DNA of 64,000 bases from Kordia sp965283645. Its GTDB lineage: Bacteria > Bacteroidota > Bacteroidia > Flavobacteriales > Flavobacteriaceae. This document shows, one piece after another, positions 1 to 7,749 of this stretch. The position numbers were made by a program, and so were the translations under genes. Below the pieces are notes generated by a model, which searched no databases, had not been told where the DNA came from, and worked only from the letters and a program-made list of their open reading frames with translations. The stretch is from assembly GCF_965283645.1 (NCBI RefSeq), contig NZ_CBDIPG010000001.1, forward strand, positions 558,001-622,000, given 5' to 3'. The number at the start of each line of letters is the position of its first letter. The stretch's first letter is position 1.

Positions 1-1257
1 TATGGTATTGATGTCTTCTGTGCGCAGTTTGTTTTGGTTTTTACCGTTTTCAAAGTTATTGCTGGCATCTATAAATAATACATCGGTGTTTTGCTGTTTG
101 TTTTTGTCAAAGATGAGTATGGCAGCTGGTATGCCCGTACCATAAAACAGATTGGCTGGCAAACCTACGACGGCTTTTAGCAAGTTTTCGTCAATGAGTT
201 GTTTGCGTATTTTACCTTCGGAGCTTCCTCTAAAGAGTACGCCATGCGGTACTACTACGCCTGCCCTACCATGCTCGTTTAGTGTAGCAATCATGTGGGT
301 TATAAAGGCATAGTCGCCTTTGCTTTTGGGTGGCACACCTCTGTGGAAACGCTTGTATTTGTCTGCGGCGGCAACATCTGCGCCCCATTTGTCCAACGAA
401 AATGGCGGATTGGCAACGACGACATCAAATTTTATGAGTTCGTCGTTTGCCAATAGTTTGGGTGTGTTAATGGTGTCACCCCACTCAATGGTAGCGTTGT
501 CCATTTCGTGCAAAAACATGTTCATCCGTGCCAATGCCCACGTGCTTCCGTTTACTTCCTGCCCGTAGAGTGATACGTTGGTGTTGCCAATTTCTTTAGC
601 GGCTTTTAGGAGTAAAGAACCCGAACCACAGGTAGGATCGCATATTTTGTCGCCTTCTTTGGGTTGTACTAGTTTTGCCAATAGTGTTGATACTTCTGAT
701 GGTGTGTAGAACTCGCCTGCTTTTTTACCTGCACCAGCGGCAAAGCGCGAAATGAGGTATTCGTAGGCATCACCAATAATGTCGTTTCCTTCTAATACGC
801 TTGGGCTAAGATTGAGTGTGTTGAAATCCGTCAATAAGTTTTTGAGTCTGCGGTTTCGCTCGGTGGCTTCGCCTAAGTTGGGCTCTGAGTTAAAGTCAAT
901 GTTACGGAACACTTTTTCTAGCTTGGAGCGGTTTTCTTCTTCAATGTCTTCAAGGGCAATGTTGATGAGTTCTCCTAAGTTGGTGGCGTTTCGTTGCTCA
1001 TAGAGATAATCGAACGAGCTGTTTTCGGGCATTTTAAAGCGTTCGTGTTTTAGTGCACGCGCTACACGTACCATATCATTGTTGTATTTCTTTTTGTAGT
1101 CTTCCTTTTTTTCCTTGTGCACATCGGTAATGTACTTTATGAAGAGCATGGTAAGGATGTAGTTTTTGTATTGCCCAGCATCAATGGTACCTCGGAAGCT
1201 GTCGCAGGCTTTCCATACTTGGTTGTTGATTTCTTCTTGTGTTGTTATTTTGTTCAT
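1..1257 (-). CDS. hsdM: Type I restriction-modification methyltransferase subunit HsdM (C-terminus off the left edge)
   Basis: DNA N6-adenine methyltransferase subunit of a type I restriction-modification complex. It methylates the site chosen by HsdS and is needed for HsdR cleavage. The 419 visible codons are open to the window edge, so the C-terminus is missing. The SAM-binding motif DPTCGSGS lies at about residues 207-214 and the catalytic motif NPPF at 283-286; a helical N-terminal region of about 150 residues precedes them. I took the ATG at 1257, which gives the typical HsdM start (MNKITTQEEINNQVW). The 87-nt gap to the upstream gene holds four TTGTGGG repeats. hsdS and hsdR are presumably beyond the left edge and cannot be seen. 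Confidence 0.95.
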   Translation of the reverse strand, partial: MNKITTQEEINNQVWKACDSFRGTIDAGQYKNYILTMLFIKYITDVHKEKKEDYKKKYNNDMVRVARALKHERFKMPENSSFDYLYEQRNATNLGELINIALEDIEEENRSKLEKVFRNIDFNSEPNLGEATERNRRLKNLLTDFNTLNLSPSVLEGNDIIGDAYEYLISRFAAGAGKKAGEFYTPSEVSTLLAKLVQPKEGDKICDPTCGSGSLLLKAAKEIGNTNVSLYGQEVNGSTWALARMNMFLHEMDNATIEWGDTINTPKLLANDELIKFDVVVANPPFSLDKWGADVAAADKYKRFHRGVPPKSKGDYAFITHMIATLNEHGRAGVVVPHGVLFRGSSEGKIRKQLIDENLLKAVVGLPANLFYGTGIPAAILIFDKNKQQNTDVLFIDASNNFENGKNQNKLRTEDINTI

Positions 1258-1283
1258 TGTTTTTTTTGGTGTTGGGTTATCTG

Positions 1284-1311
1284 TTGTGGGTTGTGGGTTG
1301 TGGGTTGTGGG
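1284..1311 (+). repeat. Four-copy TTGTGGG heptamer tandem repeat (G-quadruplex-like)
   Basis: TTGTGGG is repeated exactly four times between the DUF6161-like gene and hsdM. The four GGG runs are separated by TTGT, which fits the G3N4G3N4G3N4G3 quadruplex pattern on the plus strand. Similar four-copy heptamers lie on both sides of msrB. Confidence 0.85.
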
Positions 1312-1344
1312 TTAAGAAAAAAAATGTTTTTGGAAATCTTTATA

Positions 1345-2604
1345 TTATTTAGAGAGTTTATCTAGAATATTTCCCGGCATTGTTGGTGAAGTGTCTGATT
1401 TTAGTAATCCAGAGTCTGCCCTGCTAAATAATGACTGTAAAACTAGGTGGCGTTCTTTTTCATCTATATTTTTATCCTGCTTTAGTGCTAAGTATACATA
1501 GGTAAGTTGTTTTCGTTCTTCTGCATCACGTGCTAAATGGAAAGAACTGAACATTAGTTTGGTAAAGGTGCGAATACCAAATGCCAAGAAAGATATTAAG
1601 GTAATAAATACAATAGACCAGCGAATGGCAAGTCCTGTTCTTTCATAAAGTTCTTTCAATGTTCCATCTGATATAAAGTATAGGATTAATGTAAGTATTG
1701 TTACTGCAATTACAGAGCAACCAATAAGCCAATATGACCACTTTTTTCCTTCTTTACGCAGTTGTATTGCTCTTTTATCCCAGTACTGCACAGGTGCTTC
1801 TAGTTTTAGTTTTTCTGTGTAGAGGTCTTCTTTGTCTTTGATGGTTTGTTTGCTTTGTTCGTCAAAGGTTTGGAAGGCTTTTTGGGTTTTGGTAAGCCAT
1901 CTATCATAGTCTCGTCGTTCAGTATCAAACCAACTTTCAAATTTCTCTGTGCTTCGACCGTCGAAACTTGTCAGTTTATGCTCTGCTTCTTGTATTAGTG
2001 CGTCAAACTCATCTCTTATTGCTAGCAAGCTTTTCTTTTCGGCTTCGCTTCTCTTTATATAATCGTTCTCGTTTCTTCTGAACTCATATAGTTCTTGTAA
2101 AAAAAAGAAGTCATCAGAGTCTAGATTTTCTATCTTTTCGCCTGCTAAATAGCTAGCTGCCTTGTGTACTTTACTTTCGTCTCTTTTGTGTAGGTTTGTC
2201 AGAAACTCTGTTGTAGGTGCATCATAGGTAAATATGTATTCATCATTATACGACTTTTGTCGTAGCATTATAATACCTGCAGTTGCTGTGTCTCCGTTAT
2301 TATTGTATCTATCTCTATTCTCATGAAAATTATTATTTATAAACTTATTGAATAACTCTAATATTTCGTGGAAGTATAATTTGGAGTTTTCAAAATATTC
2401 AATTACATCTTCTTGAGTATCCCAACCTTTATATTGCTTTAGCACAAAACGATATAAATTGATAAAACCATTTATAGGTTTGTGAACATTAACTATTGGG
2501 TAATCAACTGTAGCTCCAAATCTTTCTAATCTTTGTTTTGTTTGTTTTGTTTGTGGTACTAAATCAATCTTTTTTATTAGCTCTTCCACTGTTATATAAT
2601 CCAT
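1345..2604 (-). CDS. Two-TM coiled-coil membrane protein, DUF6161-like
   Basis: Function unknown. The 419-residue protein has a soluble N-terminal half, a charged helical coiled-coil stretch at about 185-285, and two hydrophobic segments at about 291-311 and 327-345. A soluble C-terminal tail of about 75 residues follows. This architecture and the C-terminal sequence (FHLARDAEERKQLTYVYLAL) recall the DUF6161 family; that match is from memory. It lies directly upstream of hsdM on the same strand and may be co-transcribed, so it could be an accessory gene of the restriction locus. No nuclease or ATPase motif is visible. Confidence 0.75.
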   Translation of the reverse strand: MDYITVEELIKKIDLVPQTKQTKQRLERFGATVDYPIVNVHKPINGFINLYRFVLKQYKGWDTQEDVIEYFENSKLYFHEILELFNKFINNNFHENRDRYNNNGDTATAGIIMLRQKSYNDEYIFTYDAPTTEFLTNLHKRDESKVHKAASYLAGEKIENLDSDDFFFLQELYEFRRNENDYIKRSEAEKKSLLAIRDEFDALIQEAEHKLTSFDGRSTEKFESWFDTERRDYDRWLTKTQKAFQTFDEQSKQTIKDKEDLYTEKLKLEAPVQYWDKRAIQLRKEGKKWSYWLIGCSVIAVTILTLILYFISDGTLKELYERTGLAIRWSIVFITLISFLAFGIRTFTKLMFSSFHLARDAEERKQLTYVYLALKQDKNIDEKERHLVLQSLFSRADSGLLKSDTSPTMPGNILDKLSK

Positions 2605-2721
2605 AGTACGTTTCAGTTTTCAATCATATGTAGGACAAAAGTAAGTAATGTTACAAATACTATTCATTTACTTACTGATATACAGGAAAAAATCTTTCAA
2701 ATACTATATATTGGGCACAAA

Positions 2722-2758
2722 AAAAAGCACCATTGTAAAATTAATTACAATGATGCTT
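2722..2758 (-). terminator. Rho-independent terminator of the HU-like gene
   Basis: A near-perfect hairpin (CATTGTAA...TTACAATG, extended by flanking AGCA/TGCT pairs) is followed on the minus strand by a run of eight T. It sits 35 nt past the stop of the HU-like gene. Confidence 0.8.
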
Positions 2759-2794
2759 TCTCAATACTCAATACTCAATACTAAAAACTCTAAC

Positions 2795-3181
2795 CTAACT
2801 ACTTATTTTACTATACTCTAAGGTTTTGAGCATTGTTTTGAGTTCCTTGCCAGGACGATAGCGTACTTTAGCACTTTTTATGTTGCTTGCGGTTACTTCT
2901 TCGGGCGTGTCCGACGGATCACTGCTTACCGAAATGGAAAACATTCCTAGTTTTCCTAAGCGCACACTTCTGCCCTCTTTGAGTTCGCCTTGGATTGCAT
3001 TGACCAAACCAATGATAACTGCGTAGATATCATTTTGACGTACTGTGGAACCATCACCTACAAGTTCTGCAAGTCTGTCTATATCTACTGTTCCGTTATT
3101 GATAGCTATTGCATAGCTTTTTGGTGCTGCTAATAAATCGCGAGGATTTTTACGTTGAATTACTTTGAAATTCACTGCCAT
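2795..3181 (-). CDS. HU-family (histone-like) DNA-binding protein, Bacteroidota type
   Basis: Small nucleoid-associated protein of the HU/IHF superfamily, 128 residues. It starts MAVNFKVIQRKNPRDL, the usual start of the Bacteroidota HU-related group. The mid-protein GKLGMFSISV and the C-terminal RYRPGKELKTML correspond to the HU beta-arm region. The reading frame is open further upstream to 3283, but the extra 34 residues do not belong to the family, so I chose the ATG at 3181. It is monocistronic with its own terminator. It probably binds and bends DNA; the specific role is unknown. Confidence 0.9.
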   Translation of the reverse strand: MAVNFKVIQRKNPRDLLAAPKSYAIAINNGTVDIDRLAELVGDGSTVRQNDIYAVIIGLVNAIQGELKEGRSVRLGKLGMFSISVSSDPSDTPEEVTASNIKSAKVRYRPGKELKTMLKTLEYSKISS

Positions 3182-3359
3182 AATCGTTTCTTTTTTAATT
3201 AATAATAGTAGAAAAGTAGCAAAACGTATTGGCTTATGCACTACAAACTTTGTAAGCGTAGCGTTTTGTTTGTGAGCGTTCAATTTTAAGATTTTTTTAG
3301 CAAGAAAATAGTTGTAAAGCGGTTGAAACGCTTATTTTGCATTAATAATTTATTTGTAT

Positions 3360-4721
3360 TTAGTTTAGAAACTTGCCAAATAAGAAGTTGGCACTGATAC
3401 CTACAAAGTGGTTTGATTTCTTTCCTAATATCCTTATCTCCTTCCATTGCAATTCAAAATTTACGGTTGGCTTACCCTCTTTATCTTTTAAACTTACGGG
3501 AATACCTAGCTTCCAACTAACTGACCGAAATTCGCCAAAGTTTCTTTCTATTGCAGGACTAATACCAAATAAATCTTTATATACAAAGAACACTAATTCT
3601 AATTGTACAGTAGAAGTCATAAAACTCTTATAATCCACATTATATGCTTCTTTTTGTGTTAGCAAAATTCCGTTTCCAAATTGCTCTGAGGTTTGAAATA
3701 TTGTTTTGGACTCTGCATTGGCTAATATCGTATTATTATTTTTAATTGAAATTCTTGGCGTAAAATACAATGAGCGCCCAGAACTCCATCTTTTATAAAG
3801 CGTAAAAGCAACTGAGCCACCAATAGGATAAAATCGTTTATCAGTTATAGTTTCTGTACTTCTATCATACAAATCGTATTTATTACTGTTTATTGGAATA
3901 TAAAGATTAAAATTAAACCATGCATTATTTAATGAATTGTATAACTTATTCTTCTTTACATAATCTAGTTCAGCTGATGCCATTTTTATATAGAACTCTT
4001 TTACTTTTTCTTCAAGAAACTCACATTTTGCATTTTTAATTGCTTCATCATCTCCAGATGTTAACCGCTCAATATCTGACGCATCTTTAGGATATGATTC
4101 TTCTATATATTTTTTAAACTCATCGTTCATGTTTTGTTTCAATTCTTCTCTATAGCTTCTTAAGATTTCCTCATGATATTTTTCTTTTATAGATGTTGTA
4201 GTATCTAACGCTTTATTATTATCACTAGACTGATGATAATTAACATTTTTACCAAATTTATTTTGATAGTTGATGATGCCATTGAAAATTTTAGCATATT
4301 TTATGGTTATCCCTACATTAGATGCAGTGTAGTTTCCATCTTTGTATAACTCTGCAAAATTATTATTTGATTGGGCTTTGAACCCAATCGTTGCAATCTG
4401 ATTTAATTTATCTAATTTTCCACAATTAAAACAAGGATTAAATGTGTATGCAAATGAAAATGAATTATCTTTTGTACTTAGTGAAGTATAATATTGTTGC
4501 GTTGATAAATCTTGATCATCATTAAAATATGTTCCGACTTCATCGGCGAAAAACATATTTACCATACTATTATTATAGAGTGAATCTTTATTAATGTCTA
4601 AAAGGTATCTCTCTACAGGACTACCATGCTTAGGTATTGAAAAATAATCAAAAGATGTTTGTGCATTTATTGCTATTGTACAAAAAAGTATAAATACAAA
4701 ACTGAGTAGTAATGGTTTCAT
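3360..4721 (-). CDS. Secreted or outer-membrane protein of unknown function
   Basis: I do not recognise this 453-residue protein. It has a clear signal peptide (hydrophobic residues 3-18, likely cleavage after INA-Q). A CNPCFNCG motif lies near residue 95 and a charged helical insert at about 170-250. Strand-rich segments follow, and the protein ends NHFVGISANFLFGKFLN, which could be a beta-barrel end. It is probably exported to the periplasm or outer membrane. It has no operon partner: the next gene upstream is 280 nt away. Confidence 0.7.
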   Translation of the reverse strand: MKPLLLSFVFILFCTIAINAQTSFDYFSIPKHGSPVERYLLDINKDSLYNNSMVNMFFADEVGTYFNDDQDLSTQQYYTSLSTKDNSFSFAYTFNPCFNCGKLDKLNQIATIGFKAQSNNNFAELYKDGNYTASNVGITIKYAKIFNGIINYQNKFGKNVNYHQSSDNNKALDTTTSIKEKYHEEILRSYREELKQNMNDEFKKYIEESYPKDASDIERLTSGDDEAIKNAKCEFLEEKVKEFYIKMASAELDYVKKNKLYNSLNNAWFNFNLYIPINSNKYDLYDRSTETITDKRFYPIGGSVAFTLYKRWSSGRSLYFTPRISIKNNNTILANAESKTIFQTSEQFGNGILLTQKEAYNVDYKSFMTSTVQLELVFFVYKDLFGISPAIERNFGEFRSVSWKLGIPVSLKDKEGKPTVNFELQWKEIRILGKKSNHFVGISANFLFGKFLN

Positions 4722-4851
4722 AAAGTAGTTTTTTACAGTTAGTTTACGAACACAAGCTACACACTACTTTTAAGTATTTTATACGGGAAACCGCATTGTA
4801 ACGGTTTTATTTTCTAATTTTCAGCATACTACGGTATACTCGTTGTGCGAA

Positions 4852-4868
4852 GCTGAATCAAGTTCAGC
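4852..4868. repeat. Short interspersed hairpin GCTGAA-TCAAG-TTCAGC
   Basis: A perfect 6-bp hairpin in the gap 4722-5003. The core AATCAAGTTCAGC recurs at 16341-16353 in another intergenic region, so it looks like part of a dispersed family. Confidence 0.5.
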
Positions 4869-4940
4869 TTGACGTAGCAATTATATAGAAGCGAAATAAC
4901 TATAAAGCGCTTGCACTGAGCGGAACCGTAGTGATGCCAC

Positions 4941-4980
4941 AAAAAAAACCGTCTCACACAATAAAGTGCAAAACGGTTTA
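4941..4980 (-). terminator. Terminator of the Bax inhibitor-1 family gene
   Basis: On the minus strand AAACCGT pairs with ACGGTTT around a loop, with further GCAC/GTGT pairing, followed by a run of eight T. It lies 23 nt after the stop codon. Confidence 0.7.
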
Positions 4981-5003
4981 TACTATATAATTTGTATAAA
5001 GTC

Positions 5004-5714
5004 CTAGTCGCTAGATACAATGCTTAAGATGTACCAAAATAGTAACATTAAGGAAGCAAACAATCCTAAGGAAGCCGCTACATATTGATCTTCTTCGTAG
5101 TTGTGTACCATATTTGAAGTTTGGTATAAGATAGAACCTGCCGCCAAAATAACCATTCCGACACTAAACCATAAGCCTAAGTTGAATCCGAAGAGTGTTC
5201 CTGCTAAAATAAGTCCTAAAGCAATGAAGAAACCAACTGCTAAGATAGAACGTAAGAATGAAAAATCTTTCTTAGTCAACAATACAATCGCAGATAATCC
5301 TGTGAATAACGCCAACGTCATGATAGCCGCTTGTGTTAACAATCCTGAACTGTCCCCCGATTGTGAATCGGAAATCATCATTGCCATTCCAATTAACGGA
5401 ATAAAGATAAAAGCTTCTGCAACTACGTATAGTAATAATCCTAAATAATGTTTGTTTTTATCTTTCGTACTCATTGCCATACGCTCTGCATAACTAGTCG
5501 CAAACATAAATCCGCCTAGCATTACAAGCCAAAGCCAGCCATCGGTTAGTGAGAATGCTAAATTTACAACCGCAGGAATTTGAAAGAATATGTACTCTAC
5601 GACTACAAATAGCAATACTGCTAATGCTAAGTGTGTGTATGTTTTTTTATAGAAAGTGACTTTTGCATCTTGGTCTAAAGCGCTTACGGGCATTAGTTGT
5701 TTAAATTCATCCAT
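5004..5714 (-). CDS. Bax inhibitor-1/YccA family membrane protein
   Basis: Integral inner-membrane protein of the Bax inhibitor-1 (TMBIM/YccA) family, 236 residues with about seven transmembrane segments after a short cytosolic N-terminus. The pattern TYTHLALAVLLFVVVEY, then SYAERMAMS, then EAFIFIPLIGMA and the acidic C-terminal stretch MVHNYEEDQYVAASLGLFAS are typical. Relatives act as pH-sensitive calcium leak channels or influence membrane protease activity; the role here is unknown. It is monocistronic with its own terminator. Confidence 0.9.
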   Translation of the reverse strand: MDEFKQLMPVSALDQDAKVTFYKKTYTHLALAVLLFVVVEYIFFQIPAVVNLAFSLTDGWLWLVMLGGFMFATSYAERMAMSTKDKNKHYLGLLLYVVAEAFIFIPLIGMAMMISDSQSGDSSGLLTQAAIMTLALFTGLSAIVLLTKKDFSFLRSILAVGFFIALGLILAGTLFGFNLGLWFSVGMVILAAGSILYQTSNMVHNYEEDQYVAASLGLFASLMLLFWYILSIVSSD

Positions 5715-5870
5715 GTGTTTTCGGTTTTGTATAATATATCAAATGTACTATTTAGTTTGTGAGTTTGCAATAGGTGGAACTAATTTAGTTGTGAGTTTGC
5801 ATCTCGACGTAGCTATGTGTGACAGGTTTTGGGCTTTCTATATTTTGAATGAAAACTTAAACTTTACTTT

Positions 5871-5898
5871 TTGTGAGTTGTGAGTTGTGGGTTGTGGG
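5871..5898 (+). repeat. Four-copy heptamer repeat (two TTGTGAG, two TTGTGGG)
   Basis: Four consecutive heptamers upstream of msrB, in the same orientation and copy number as the repeats at 1284 and 6430. Confidence 0.85.
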
Positions 5899-5956
5899 TA
5901 AAACTACTTTTATATTTGATATTCGATATTCAGTATTACATTAACGACTTTCTCCG

Positions 5957-5964
5957 TATCTTTG
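5957..5964 (+). promoter_or_regulatory. Bacteroidota -7 promoter element of msrB
   Basis: TATCTTTG matches the Bacteroidota -7 consensus TAnnTTTG. It lies 21 nt before the ATG at 5986, giving a short leader and supporting that start over the in-frame TTG at 5962. I see no clear -33 TTTG. Confidence 0.5.
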
Positions 5965-5985
5965 CATGAAAAGAAAGAGAATTTT

Positions 5986-6429
5986 ATGCTTACTTGGAAA
6001 GATATTATACACTTCGCCACTCATGGCAATAACAAACCAGCTACACGCGTTGAGAAAACAGAAGCCGAATGGATTGCACAGTTAACACCTGAACAATACC
6101 GCATTACACGATTGAAAGGTACTGAACGTGCTTTTTCGGGAGAACATTGTAGTAGATACGATCCTGGTGTATATGAATGTGTATGTTGTAATACACCATT
6201 GTTTGATTCAAATTTGAAGTTCGATTCAAGTAGCGGTTGGCCAAGTTTTACAGAACCAGTAAGAGATAATGTGATTGATTATATTAAAGATACAACACAT
6301 GGCATGATTCGCGTAGAAGTGACCTGTAGTACATGTGATGCACATTTAGGACACGTGTTCCCTGATGGTCCAGAACCAAGCGGTTTGCGTTTTTGTATTA
6401 ATTCGGAATCGTTGGTGTTGGGAGAATAG
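5986..6429 (+). CDS. msrB: Peptide-methionine (R)-S-oxide reductase MsrB
   Basis: Reduces the R-epimer of methionine sulfoxide in oxidised proteins. The 147-residue single domain carries the family marks: two zinc pairs (CVCC and CSTC), the substrate loop SGWPSF, HLGHVF, and the C-terminal catalytic Cys in LRFCINS. No signal peptide, so cytosolic. The frame is open to a TTG at 5962, but the ATG at 5986 is preceded by AAGAAAGAGA at good spacing and by a -7 box. Four-copy heptamer repeats lie upstream and directly after the stop. The next gene is convergent. Confidence 0.95.
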   Translation: MLTWKDIIHFATHGNNKPATRVEKTEAEWIAQLTPEQYRITRLKGTERAFSGEHCSRYDPGVYECVCCNTPLFDSNLKFDSSSGWPSFTEPVRDNVIDYIKDTTHGMIRVEVTCSTCDAHLGHVFPDGPEPSGLRFCINSESLVLGE

Positions 6430-6457
6430 TTGTGAGTTGTGAGTTGTGAGTTGTGAG
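6430..6457 (+). repeat. Four-copy TTGTGAG heptamer tandem repeat
   Basis: TTGTGAG repeats exactly four times, starting directly after the msrB stop codon. Confidence 0.85.
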
Positions 6458-6533
6458 TAAAATTACTCTTTTTTTGTTATTACACATAGAAGTGGTTCTT
6501 TTTGTGAATAGTTCTCGATACTATTTTCCATTT

Positions 6534-6611
6534 ATTTCGACTGCGCTTAATGTGAAGTTTTCCAATTCCAAAATTGAATATCAAATTGCGGCGATTGAGC
6601 GCAGTCGAAAT
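6534..6611. repeat. 14-bp perfect inverted repeat abutting the bshA stop
   Basis: ATTTCGACTGCGCT at 6534-6547 is the exact reverse complement of 6598-6611, with a 50-nt spacer. The pairing continues by a further AAT after one mismatch. It lies between convergent msrB and bshA and could act as a shared 3' structure; a similar sequence is, from memory, a common flavobacterial intergenic repeat. Confidence 0.7.
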
Positions 6612-7738
6612 CAAGCCATTTCAAAAGCTTTTTGATAAATAAACTCATACACAGGTACAATTTTATTGATATCAAATGCCAAAGCTTGTTCTTTTGCTCC
6701 TTTTTTAAATTTTTCGAGTTCGGCGTCGTCTTTTAATATTTTTAATGCATTGTTTGACATGTCTTTGATGTCTCCAACATTGCTTAGATATCCAGAAACA
6801 CCATGTACATTTACTTCTGGAATTCCTCCTGTGTTACTTGATATGACAGGAACAGAAGATATCATTGCTTCCAATGCCGCCAAACCGAAACTTTCCGTTT
6901 CTGACGGTAGTAAGAATAAATCTGAGAAGCATAATATTTTGTCAACCTCGTTACTGTTTCCTAAGAAAACAACTTTATCTGAAATACCGAGTTCTTCACA
7001 TAGTTGCTCTGCTGGTTCTTTTTCAGGTCCTTCACCAACCATCATTAATTTGGCTGGAATTTCTTTTTGTATTTCATTAAAAATCCGAACTACGTCACCA
7101 ATGCGCTTTACAGCTCGGAAGTTACTAACATGCGTAACAATTTTTTCATCTTCTGTCGCCATCAAACCACGTTGACAGTCTGTAAATCCGTGATCGTATT
7201 TAGAAACATCAATAAAGTTTGGCACTACATCTATTTCACGCTTGATATCAAATAAACGCAAGGTGTCTTGCTTTAGACTTTCTGAAACCGACGTTACCAC
7301 ATCCGATTTGTTGATGCTAAACGTTACTGCCGATTTGTAAAATGGATGACTTCCAACAAGTGTAATATCTGTACCATGCAACGTTGTTACCATTGGAACA
7401 GTAATGCCTTCTTCTGCCAACATCTTTTTTGCCATGTATCCTGCATATGCGTGTGGAATGGCATAATGCACATGTAATAAATCAATTTTGTGCAGTTTTA
7501 CCATATCTACCAATTTACTCGATAAGGCTAACTCATACGGTTGGTAGTGAAATAATGGATATTCTGGCACATTTACTTCATGAAAGCGAATGTTTTCACC
7601 TAACAAAGCCAAACGAACAGGCTGTTTGTAGGTGATAAAATGTATTTCGTGTCCTCTATTGGCTAAGGCAATTCCTAGTTCGGTAGCAACTACGCCACTA
7701 CCGCCAAATGTTGGATAACATACTATAGCTATTTTCAA
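6611..7738 (-). CDS. bshA: N-acetyl-alpha-D-glucosaminyl L-malate synthase BshA
   Basis: GT4-family glycosyltransferase that joins UDP-GlcNAc and L-malate, the first step of bacillithiol synthesis. The 375-residue length is standard. The N-terminus MKIAIVCYPTFGGSGVVATE is diagnostic; the acceptor-domain stretch LHVHYAIPHAYAGYMA and the C-terminal nucleotide-binding motif SETESFGLAALEAM (E-x7-E type) are present. It starts 11 nt after the stop of the upstream GH3-beta-lactamase fusion gene, so the two are probably co-transcribed. BshB and BshC are not in the window. Confidence 0.95.
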   Translation of the reverse strand: MKIAIVCYPTFGGSGVVATELGIALANRGHEIHFITYKQPVRLALLGENIRFHEVNVPEYPLFHYQPYELALSSKLVDMVKLHKIDLLHVHYAIPHAYAGYMAKKMLAEEGITVPMVTTLHGTDITLVGSHPFYKSAVTFSINKSDVVTSVSESLKQDTLRLFDIKREIDVVPNFIDVSKYDHGFTDCQRGLMATEDEKIVTHVSNFRAVKRIGDVVRIFNEIQKEIPAKLMMVGEGPEKEPAEQLCEELGISDKVVFLGNSNEVDKILCFSDLFLLPSETESFGLAALEAMISSVPVISSNTGGIPEVNVHGVSGYLSNVGDIKDMSNNALKILKDDAELEKFKKGAKEQALAFDINKIVPVYEFIYQKAFEMA

Positions 7739-7749
7739 ATTAATTTAGT

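Noticed and set aside
1117..1365. 82-codon plus-strand frame opposite hsdM
   Set aside because: Antisense to hsdM and made low-complexity by the TTGTGGG repeats.
4829..5020. 63-codon minus-strand frame in the gap below the Bax inhibitor gene
   Set aside because: It covers the terminator hairpin and overlaps the end of the real gene; no coding character.
5871..6457. Heptamer arrays around msrB considered as a CRISPR or direct-repeat array
   Set aside because: Units are contiguous without spacers and only seven bases long, so not CRISPR.
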